A stretch of 64,000 nucleotides of DNA from Kappaphycus alvarezii (taxonomy: Eukaryota; Rhodophyta; Florideophyceae; Gigartinales; Solieriaceae): positions 726,066-790,065 of the forward strand of contig NADL03000022.1 in the NCBI GenBank assembly GCA_002205965.3. The letters run 5' to 3'. How positions within the stretch are numbered: position 1 is the first letter of the stretch; each line of letters opens with the position of its first letter. The position numbers and the translations under genes are program-made. Under the pieces are notes generated by a model. The model was not told the origin of the DNA. It did not search any database and saw nothing but the letters and a program-made list of their open reading frames with translations. Below, one piece after another: positions 55,883 through 64,000 of this stretch.

Positions 55883-57036
55883 ATGGTGCGGTCTAATCGC
55901 GAGTCGTCGGGTACCGCAGCGCCATCTACGCCAACAATCCTAGAGTCGAGCGGTGTGCCTTGGACTGGTGTGGGATTTTCTGCTGTTGTGAGGGCCGACG
56001 CTAGTGGCGTTGCTGGAATTCATGTCACTCCGTGACCTGATAGGAATGCAGAACCTGATGTTGATAGTTTAAATAATGCAGCGCCCATTTTAGGGAGAGA
56101 AAGAGCGTGTGCTGAGGATTCGGAAGAGCTGGAAGGACATTCTACTGGTGAATTAGTTGCGTCAGGTAAAAATGCTCGTCAAGGGCTTGGAAGTCTGGGC
56201 TAAGTGGATCTCGAGGCAAGGGTCTCTCTTGGATGATGTTGAAACTATGGCGCTTGTGCGAGCAGCGGCTGCAGCCTCCATGAATCCTAGTGTTGGCTCT
56301 AATATGTCAGGCGCCGAGCATTTAGACGTATTCGGGTTCTCTTTATCAAGAACCGCAACCTCCCAAAGAAGCTTGTAAGTTGCTCAAGCAGGCTGCGCTC
56401 TTGACTGTCGCCGTTGGGATGGCCGCTCTGCGGATGGTTGCCGAAAGTTCTGGGACAAAATCAGGGCGGAATGCGCCGATTCAAGGCGTTGCTATGATCG
56501 TGTGCTGGCGATGAAATTGACAGGAAACCCGGACAAGGAGGCAATATTTCGCTGTGCTGAGCTGCTGTACAGTGACGGTAGTATTGTTCTGTCTCATATG
56601 TATGACTGTGTCAGAAACGCAAACTATCACATAGCAAAGAAATTTAAATTTAAGGAGCCGTTTCTATTTCTAAACACGCAGACTATGATGCTACAGGGCT
56701 GGGGTGGAGAATGCATTGGCACGGGACGATTGGAAGTTGGCGAGGCCGATTGGAACAAGAAGGCTAAATTGGAGAAGGAGAAAGGAATGAGAGGAAATTT
56801 TCAGCTGCCAATACAACCGGCGGCATGTCCTCATCAATTGAACGCATAGCGCTGCTTCTTTCGGACACTGTTAGGGCCAGACAGAACATTGCGAAGGAAA
56901 AACTTGCGTTCCAACGCGAGAAGCTGGAATGGGAAATTGCTGTGAAGCTGCTTGGCTCTGGCAGTGTGATCCCTAGACCGAAGAAAGGCACAGAATCGAA
57001 TCATTTATGCGCAAACGACTACTTCAACGACTGAAC
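55883..57036 (+). pseudogene. Probable partner ORF of the adjacent Harbinger element (frame interrupted)
   Basis: Starts MVRSNRESSGTAAPSTPT at 55883. Conserved-looking blocks then lie in alternating frames: RKFWDKIRAECADSRRCYDR with LAMKLTGNPDKEAIFRCAEL (about 56430-56570), YDCVRNANYHIAKKFKFKEP (56600-56665), and a C-terminal coiled coil IERIALLLSDTVRARQNIAK and FQREKLEWEIAVKLL (56830-56960). A W-containing helical domain plus terminal 'FqrEKleWE' coiled coil is typical of Myb/SANT-like or trihelix-like proteins carried by Harbinger elements. The link is inferred from architecture and the head-to-head position; no SANT domain was proven. Confidence 0.45.
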
Positions 57037-57202
57037 GACGAAGGGCGGTCAGATTGTACTAGAAAGAAGAGGAAGGAAACCGACGAAAACGAAGCTGAAG
57101 AAGACCAAGATGATCAAGGAGACGTAGCAGGTACTGTAGTTACCTTATTACAGCTCTCCGAATTGAAGACCTCCTCTGGCCCTGATTTAAATCATAGCTA
57201 TG

Positions 57203-57724
57203 TGTGGGGTGTTTAAGCGCACACGAGCAGATCAAGGTAGAACTGTGGTTGAAACTTTGGTTCAGGCTGGCTGGGTAAAGCCGGCCGCTCCAAACCAGGG
57301 TTTATATAGAACTGAAGATAGCTACAAACTAAAGGAAAATGCAGTCTAACAGTAGCGAATTCAAAGTTATTCCCGTAAAGCAGCCCTGACGGTATCGTAA
57401 GTAGCGCTTTCAGAATTGTAGTCGGCAAGAGTGACATACTCTGACAATATGTAAGAAGTACATTGGTCCAGATGGCATGGGATAGCAAGGCGAATTTTGA
57501 TTGGTAAAGCAATGATGTAATATCCCAGTGTGCAACTCGCCCGTAACTATTCCAAGTGTACCAATGGGGTCAAACGCTGTTTTCAGAACTGTAAGGAAAG
57601 TGTAATGACAGCAAAGTGCCTAGTATCCCTGGCTGCAAGGTTACCAGTGGTTTGAATCTACAGTACAGTATATGCAGTAAATTTTTGTAAAGCTGTAAGG
57701 TCTGTGAAGTGAAATACAACATCA
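57203..57724 (-). repeat. 3' LTR of the gypsy element (522 bp)
   Basis: In element orientation it starts TGATGTTG (57724) and ends CCCCACA (57203), the canonical TG...CA. Contains CTATATAAACC as a likely TATA box and, in its first 70 bp, a GTAC motif (plus strand CTACAGTACAGTATATG, 57659-57675). Matches 63699-64000 in direct orientation. Confidence 0.93.
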
Positions 57725-57734
57725 CTCCCCCTTA
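57725..57734 (-). promoter_or_regulatory. Polypurine tract
   Basis: TAAGGGGGAG immediately precedes the LTR start in element orientation. The pol stop codon TAA forms its first three bases. Confidence 0.85.
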
Positions 57735-60700
57735 CAGAGGAGAATCGCCCCGATTCTTGAGTTTCTGCTTGTACTTGTTCAAAAGTTCTTGTGAATTCTT
57801 GAGGTATGATTCGGGAAGCCACAAGTTCTCATGATCTCCGTACCCTTTCCATTTGACAAGGAATTTATTTTTTCCACGTTCTTTTTATGAGCGAGTATAG
57901 ACTCAACTTCGTATTTCTCATGTCCATCTTGAAATGGAGTGGTGGCGGTGGTGGAATTTTTCGGTTGAATTCTTCTTCAAAGAACGGTTTCAAGAGGCTA
58001 GCGTGGAACGCATTATGTATTCCTCTGTCGATCATCGGTTGAGATAACTGCAGACGGTAAGTTACACCGTTAATGTCCTCTGTTATTTCAAAGGGACCAC
58101 AATACTTTGGGTTCAGTTTGCGTGATCCAGCCGCATCTTCAAGTGATAAGTTCATTGTTGATAGCCAAACATTATCACCATCTTGAACGTAGACGGCCTT
58201 CTTTTTTTGTTTACATATTTTGCGGTGGACTCATTGGATTTCGGATCTGTTCTGGGCTTTCCTTAATGCTTCTTGCATATGTTTTAGAAAACTTGCTGCC
58301 GCTGGATTGTCTGACGCTAAAATCTAAGGGTACTGTTCGTGGTTGAATTCCGTAATTGAGGAAAAATGGTGACATTCACAGAGGAGTTGTAAGCAACTTC
58401 AAAGTCTACCAGGAAATTATCCCAATCTGATTTGTCGAAGCTAACGAAAGCCGGATCATTTCCTCTATTTTCCTGTTCATTTTCTCGATTGTCCATCAGT
58501 TTGTGGGTGGTATGCAGAGGAAGGGGATATCTTTGTTCCTAGTTAGAGCCAAAAAGTTTTGTCCAAAACTTGCTCATGAAGATGGGATCTCGGTCACATA
58601 TGATATTCTCTGGTAATCCATGATTTCGGTATACGTGATTCTTGAACAGCAGTGCTGTTTCAGGAGCATCTGTGTTTGGTTTCGTTGGTATTATTCTGAT
58701 CATCTTAGAAAGTCTGTCAACGACTGTTAACACGCCGTTGTTTCCATTTCTCGACTTTGGGAGAGGTGTGATGAAATCCATGGTTATGTGGGTCCATTTG
58801 GTTTTCGGTGGTTCTAGTGGTTGTAAAAGACCTGCGGGTTTCTGATTGGTTGCTTTGGTTCTCTGGCATTGGCAGGAACGTATGTATCGGATTACATCCG
58901 ATCTTAAATTTTTCCAATAAAACTTTGGTGATATTCTGTTGATAGTTTTGCTTATTCCTAGGTGTCCCGTGTTGGGAGTGCAATGATAGTCATGCAGGAG
59001 CTTGACTCTGAAATTTCCTTCTGGTACACAGATCTTCTGTTTTTAAGTAGAAGCATCCCTCGACGCTCAAAGGGAGCTTTAGGATCTTGGTAATGGGTTC
59101 TGAGGTTCTCATCCCTACCATAATCTTCTACCAACCCCACTAACTCAGTGTTTGTGAATGATATGGTCGAAATGTTATTGGATTCTGAGGATGTCTTGGT
59201 AATAACTTCTTGAAGTAATGAATTGTTTCGTTGATAAGGTGACGGCACATCTTGTGGTTGCCTCGATAGTGCGTCCGCCACTACATTTGATTTTCCTGAG
59301 ATGGGTATTATCTTGAAGTCGAAATTAACTAATCTTTCCAGCCATCTCACTTGTCTCGGGGACAAGTTTTCTTGGGTTTCTAGGTATCTTAGGGGATAGT
59401 GGTCCGAGTGAATGGTGAATGAATTACCATAAAGGTATGATCTCCACCACTTGAGGGAATCTACAATGGCCAAAAGTTCCCTTTCATGGGCCGCATAGTT
59501 TTGTTCCGCATCATTAAGAGTCCTGGATGCAAACGCGACCGGCCTTTTAGAACCTAATTCTTCCTGTTCCAGCACTGCACCAATTGCATACTGTGATGCA
59601 TCTGTGGTTACGTAGATAGGCAGTGTGGCGTCGAAATTTCTGAGAACCGGTGCGCTACAAAGTGTTTGCTTGAGTACTTTGAAGGCATCATCTTGAGTGT
59701 GGCTCCATTGGAAATTCACGTTTTTCGTCAATTCTGTGAGAGTTTTGCAAGAATTGAACAGCCTTTTATGAATCTCCGGTAATAATTGACAAAACCAAGA
59801 AAAGACTGTACTTGTTGCTTATTCTTTGGTATCGGCCATTCCATGACTGCACTTATCTTGTTTGGATCAACAGAAATACCACTTTGAGAAATGATGTGTC
59901 CTAGGTACTCGACTTCTGTAACTCCGAAGACACATTTAGATAATTTGCCAAACAATTTTTCTTTTCTGAGGATTTCGAGTACAGTTCGAATATGATCCAA
60001 GTGATCCTTCCATGTCTTACTGTAGATGAGGATATCATCCAGATAGACGATCACAAATAAGTCGAGCTGATCCTTGAAAATGTCATTCATTAGGTTCATG
60101 AAAGTTGCTGGCGCATTAGTGAGTCCAAACGGCAGAACAAGAAATTCAAAGTGCCCGTATCGTGTTCTGAAGGCGGTAAATGGAATCGAATCTTCGTGTA
60201 GTCTAATCTGGTGATACCAGATCTAAGATCAATTTTGCTGAAGAACTTTGCTCCTTTAAGCTGGTCGAAAATGTCGTCAATTCGTGGTAAGGGATAGCTG
60301 TTTTTTACAGTAAGCCGGTTTAAGGCTCTGTAATCGACACACATCCGTAGACTATCATCCTTCTTGCTCACGAATAGGATAGGAGCTCCCCAGGGGCTCT
60401 TACTAGGTCTTATAAACTCAGCTTCTAGTAGTTCGTCCAACTGTTTTCGGAGTTCTGACATTTCTTTGTCAGAAAGTCTATAGAGACCTTTCTTTTGTGG
60501 TTCTGCTCCTTCCTTTAATTCTATTTCAAAGTCTTGTTTCCTTCTCGGTGGCAAACCTCTTGGGAGTTTCTCTGGAAACACGTCAGCAAATGTTTCCAAA
60601 ACCTTCTGTATGTCTCGAGGGTATACTGGTGCTCTTGTTTCACTAGAATGTAACGGTCTAAGTAAAACTGCAAATAACTCTTTTTTCTCATCGAAATCAC

Positions 60701-61361
60701 TAACTATGGTATTGAAAGATACAAAAGGACTCACTACGGCATCATCAGCAATAAATATGAATGAATTTCCCTTATGTTCGATTTTCACCTCATTATTAAA
60801 ACAATTGATTTTTGCCCCATGCGAGGCGCACCATTCTTTCCCAAGAATTGCATCATAACGCTTCAATGGGCTTACTGCAAAGTACAGAGGTTCAGTATAG
60901 GCAGTTATATGTACAATGACAGCATTTACCAATTCTTGAAGTATCTGGTCCGCACCGTTGGCCATTTCAGCAAGCTCTCTGGAATCTCGGGTCTTTATTT
61001 GATGTTTCTTGCAAAACGATTCACTCAAGAAGTTGATCTCACCACCAGGGTCTATGAGGATTTTTGCTGGTCCACCAGCAATTGTACCCTTGACAATGAG
61101 AAGGCCCTTGTGATTTCTCTCGAATGCAGGGGAGAATGTTTCAATGAACGTTGCATTCGATCTGATGGTGGACACAATGGACCTTTTTGTTTGATTCAAT
61201 GATAACTCCCGAGTTTCTTTGTCTAACACAAGGTTGTCTAATGGTTCTTCAATGACTGGAACTGACTGGGGACCTTCAATCAGTTCCTCCGGGCTTTTGG
61301 GCAGTTCTTGGCCATGTGTCCTTTCTGTCTGCACCTGAGACAGAGACCTTCGCGCATACAT
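57728..61361 (-). CDS. pol: Gypsy pol polyprotein: protease, RT, RNase H, integrase, chromodomain (frame interrupted)
   Basis: Protease-like block [17 protein letters not shown] (about 61030-61065): the usual D-S/T-G reads [25 protein letters not shown] (60280-60340), DLRSG, then [12 protein letters not shown] (about 60015-60050) with both catalytic Asp. RNase [52 protein letters not shown] and DALSR (59255-59625). Integrase: His/Cys zinc-binding region in broken frames (58860-58980), then [13 protein letters not shown] and [15 protein letters not shown] (58560-58780). [19 protein letters not shown] module (58035-58090) precedes YEVESILAH and [15 protein letters not shown], a chromodomain (57800-57905). 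Breaks near 60180, 59735, 58965, 58545-58170 and 57870. Overlaps gag by about 80 nt in another frame. Confidence 0.88.
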
Positions 61362-62220
61362 CTTTCACGTTCTTCTTTGTCAAGCTTCTGTAAATTGGGA
61401 GTGTTTCTTTTTAGCCCCGGTATCACTTCTACGTTCCCAATTTCCATTGGTACAGGACTGCTGGTTCCAGCAAAAGAGCTTCCATTTCCATTCCTTCCTC
61501 CAGAAGACTTTGGTAGGTTACCGGGTCCAGAACGCCGATAGGCCGACTCTACTCGCTCAGCATCCTTCATTAGATCGGAGAGGTTGACGTATTCTTTGGT
61601 GCACAACGCCTTCCAGATATAGGGCTTCAAACCGCGAGAGTAACGATCTATCTGGTCTTTAACTCCAATATCGGGGATGTCGAGTATAATTTTGTTGAAG
61701 TCTTCGTTGAAGGTAGGAACATCTTTGACTTGTTTCCAGCGGGCGAGTTTGTCTCGAGCGATCTTCTCTTTGTTCAGCGTTTCAAAACGCTGGATCAAAG
61801 CAACCTTCAGGGACTGCCAGGAATTTATTCCTTTCCCTTCTTCTGTCTTGAAGTGGACCATCCACCATTCATGGGCATTTCCAGCCAAGTAGCTGAGTGC
61901 TATGTGTAGGGGTCCATTGCCATCATTTCCCCGAGGTAGTTGTCCATTTGAACGCACCAGCTAGCAATTGATCCTTTCCCAGTGAATGTAGTTGGCTTGT
62001 TTTTCTTTGGGCCAGCCTGACTGTCCACTAGGGCATTATTTGACGAGCTGGCCTGGTTTCGGGCGTTTACGAGTTCAGATTCTAAGGAGGATACCTTTTG
62101 CGCTGCAATAGAAAGCTCTGATCTGTGTGCCGCAATTTGGTTATTGGCGTGCTCAAGATTCTGCTGCAACTGAAGCACCATTTGCGTAAGGGACTCTAGG
62201 GTGACTTGCGGCTGATCCAT
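61280..62220 (-). CDS. gag: Gypsy gag with CCHC zinc knuckle (one frame break)
   Basis: Starts [20 protein letters not shown] with a predicted coiled coil, then [20 protein letters not shown] and, after a break near 61930, [13 protein letters not shown] and [20 protein letters not shown] (retrotransposon gag/capsid domain). It ends with [14 protein letters not shown], a C-x2-C-x4-H-x4-C knuckle that binds RNA, and stop at 61280. Length about 313 codons. Confidence 0.9.
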
Positions 62221-62463
62221 AGCGATTAGGTTCACAAAGCAGTAACAGTGTTTGCCTGGTATCTGAGAGAAGTTTCCGACCTTACACGTGTACACGTGGT
62301 GATACGTGTACACGATTTCTGTAACACCTGGAGTAACAGAGAGTCTCCTAGATGGTTCTGGCTAACTACCCACGATGCGAAGCCTCCAGCAAAATGCCAG
62401 CAATGATTTTTGAAAAAATTGTGATTTATAACCTGATTGGCTCTCCTTGCACCTTCAAATTCC

Positions 62464-62536
62464 GGTCTGGTGACCTAGTGGTTAAGTGTAAGCAGCTCCT
62501 GATGAAGTGGTCGCGGGTTCAAATCCGCCAGGAGCA
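62464..62536 (+). other. tRNA-like sequence (Pol III box A and box B) antisense inside the gypsy element
   Basis: Box A-like TGACCTAGTGG (62472-62482) and a perfect box B GGTTCAAATCC (62517-62527) are spaced as in a tRNA. GCTCCTG (62496-62502) and CAGGAGC (62530-62536) are inverse complements. A full cloverleaf does not close; one C seems missing from the T stem. It could be a tRNA relic or a tRNA-derived SINE head. Confidence 0.5.
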
Positions 62537-62786
62537 CTTACAAAAAGTTCCTTCTCTGACGTAAGGGTTGACGTCAGTCACGTCGGGTGCGTTATAGTAG
62601 CCCTTCTTTGATTCTTGCTTTGCGGTGGTTGTCCTGTCTAGGTCCTGATGGCGATACGGACTTACAATTGTAAGTCCTACTACAAGGATCTGGGGGCAGC
62701 AGAGGAAAGCTTGCAATCACAGCGGAAGGGTGAACACAACACACCACGAAGTCGATTGAGAATGAACTTATTGCTTTTTCCTTTTT

Positions 62787-63546
62787 TTACTCAAAAACAA
62801 GCAATTTTAATGGAAAAAAGATACTAATTGTGACCCTGACTGTGAGTCGATGCTGAGCCCCGTTCTGATGGCGGACAAGGTCTTGTTCACTGAACAACTC
62901 AATATTGCAGTCCTTGCACTTGTACTCCTTCTTGCTTGTACGGCGGATGTGACGACGGGAACGGAGGTGCTCGAAGTACTGAACGCGGCCGGAGCAGGTC
63001 ACTTGACAATGACGACAATGGAACGGAGAGGACTTCGGGTTCTTGTTCATCCGCGGCCTTTTCGAGGGCCTAGCCTTGCGGATTCGATGGTTTACCACCC
63101 TTTGGATCGACACAGAGGCGGCGTCCGGCAGTACTTGAAGCCTTCTCGGAGGAGCCCTTGAACTTGTCGGTGGCCTTGACGGGTTCGAGACGGTCGGACG
63201 CGACGGCTTCCTCGGGACCGGGGGTAAGGATCGAAGGGTCGATGGGGTAGGGCAAACGATCGAAAAGGGGTGCGAGGCTCTTCGACCGTAACAAAGGGAG
63301 ATGCCACTGACAGTGCTCGGGGTAAGACAAGATCTTGGCAAGTCGGCGTCGGTGTCTTGGGCTCCTCGGGGCTGAGTAAGGCGATGGGGTTCTCGGAGTC
63401 GACGGAGGAAGCGGGGTCTTGGGATCTTCTTCCTCGCCAATCGGTAGTATTGGCGAGGTGGGCGGGGAACGAAAGTCGGCGAGGTCTTCTGAGTCGTACT
63501 CTGACGGCGATGGAGGGCGGCCCTTTGACTTCCTGTTGTACGACAC
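62787..63546 (-). CDS. Accessory ORF of the gypsy element: proline-rich protein with two U1/matrin-type zinc fingers
   Basis: From ATG 63546: MSYNRKSKGRPPSPSEYDSE and a long Pro/Ser/Arg-rich region (SPILPIGEEEDPKTPLPP, TPRTPSPYSAPRSPRHRRR). After one frame break near 63090 comes a basic stretch (KARPSKRPRMNKNPKSS) and two tandem fingers: FHCRHCQVTCSGRVQYFEHL...RRH and YKCKDCNIELFSEQDLVRHQ...AQH. Both follow C-x2-C-x12-H-x5-H, the zf-U1/zf-met pattern that binds RNA or nucleic acid. The joined product would be about 250 residues. The ORF lies between PBS and gag, on the same strand as the element, and so is part of its transcript. Ty3/gypsy elements normally have nothing but leader sequence here. 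Origin unknown. Confidence 0.7.
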
Positions 63547-63683
63547 TGTGGGTTACCGCGTAAGGGTCAGAGTGAAAAACACAATGTTAGTCTCTGTTTG
63601 CAATCGGGCAGCTGAGATAAATCTAGTAGAGATTTTATCCCAACTGGCGGATTGGAAAACGCACAATAAGGCACAACTTACTT

Positions 63684-63695
63684 GCGATGCTACCA
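63684..63695 (-). promoter_or_regulatory. Primer-binding site complementary to initiator tRNA-Met
   Basis: In element orientation, TGGTAGCATCGC begins 3 nt after the end of the 5' LTR (63699). It is the exact complement of CCA plus the last nine bases of the initiator tRNA at 33037-33109. Confidence 0.93.
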
Positions 63696-63698
63696 CGA

Positions 63699-64000
63699 TG
63701 TGGGGTGTTAAGCGCACACGAGCAGATCAAGGTAGAACTGTGGTTGAAACTTTGGTTGAGGCTGGCTGGGTAAAGCCGGCCGCTCCAAACCAGGGTTTAT
63801 ATAGAACTGAAGATAGCTACAAACTAAAGAAAATGCAGTCTAACAGTAGCGAATTCAAAGGTATTCCCGTAAAACAGCCCTGACGGTATCGTAAGCAGCG
63901 CTTTCAGAATTGTAGTCGGCAAGAGTGACATACTCTGACAAGATGTAAGAAGTACATTGGTCCAGGTGGCATGGGATAGCAAGGCGACTTTGATTGGTAA
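63699..64000 (-). repeat. 5' LTR of the gypsy element, cut by window end
   Basis: The 302 visible bases align with 57203-57506 with about seven substitutions and three one-base indels (two at homopolymers). About 220 bp should lie beyond the window. Confidence 0.93.

Larger units (their letters stand above)
57203..64000 (-). mobile_element. Ty3/gypsy LTR retrotransposon of chromovirus type (right LTR truncated by window end)
   Basis: Minus-strand element in this order: 5' LTR (63699 to beyond 64000), PBS (63684-63695), a zinc-finger ORF (63546-62787), gag (62220-61280), and pol with protease, RT, RNase H, integrase and chromodomain (61361-57732). A polypurine tract (57725-57734) and 3' LTR (57724-57203) follow. 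Protease-RT-RNase H-integrase order defines Ty3/gypsy; the C-terminal chromodomain places it among chromoviruses. The visible 302 bp of the two LTRs differ at only about ten positions, so the insertion is recent, yet pol is split into at least six frames. That contrast suggests that many of the breaks are sequence errors. Confidence 0.93.

Noticed and set aside
57007..57216. Plus-strand ORF ending inside the LTR
   Set aside because: Its last codons are LTR sequence. The acidic stretch may belong to the frame-shifted partner ORF but is not a separate gene.
63419..63883. 154-codon plus-strand ORF
   Set aside because: Runs antisense through the leader and into the LTR; its second half duplicates the LTR at 57.2 kb and has no domain.
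1..64000. Bacterial or organellar origin, CRISPR arrays, rRNA genes
   Set aside because: Spliceosomal introns, eukaryote-only genes and an initiator tRNA of cytosolic eukaryotic type exclude bacterial or organellar origin. No regularly spaced direct-repeat array or rRNA core sequence was seen.

Overview
This window is nuclear DNA from a eukaryote. It carries spliceosomal introns, a 20S proteasome subunit gene, an eIF3 subunit gene, an initiator tRNA-Met gene and many eukaryotic transposon families. Compact genes with short or no introns, and a G6PDH with a long transit-peptide-like N-terminus, suggest a small, perhaps photosynthetic protist such as a red alga. The lineage is an inference and cannot be fixed from the sequence alone.

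Layout. 1-5.1 kb: EF-hand protein, AVL9-type trafficking protein, and a DCAF7/TTG1 WD40 protein. 5.5-23 kb: transposon-rich and gene-poor, with a Tc1/mariner relic, a tyrosine-recombinase relic, unexplained palindromes and tandem repeats, and a large decayed non-LTR-type retroelement (about 18.5-22.1 kb) that meets a second copy tail-to-tail. 24-37 kb: the main host-gene block, with a REEP/HVA22-like protein, proteasome alpha subunit PSMA6, ubiquitin-like UBL5/Hub1 (three exons), mitochondrial ATP synthase delta (three exons), eIF3f, glucose-6-phosphate dehydrogenase, initiator tRNA-Met, and an RHD3/Sey1-like GTPase. PSMA6/UBL5 and ATP-delta/eIF3f are divergent pairs. 37-57 kb: a graveyard of DNA transposons (at least four PIF/Harbinger-type copies, one with an intact 436-residue transposase, plus Tc1/mariner and piggyBac relics), retroelement tails and several satellites. 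57.2-64 kb: a nearly complete chromodomain-bearing Ty3/gypsy element on the minus strand, with recognisable LTRs, polypurine tract and primer-binding site.

Three observations stand out. (1) Clusters of a GTAC-centred palindrome (TACTGTAC/GTACAGTA) lie just upstream of most host genes and also occur in the gypsy LTR. (2) The gypsy element carries an extra ORF between its primer-binding site and gag that encodes two U1/matrin-type zinc fingers, and its primer-binding site is complementary to the initiator tRNA found 30 kb away in this window. (3) Nearly every conserved host gene is broken by one- or two-base indels, several at homopolymers. This looks like uncorrected long-read error rather than gene death, so 'frameshifted' here should not be read as 'pseudogene' without checking.
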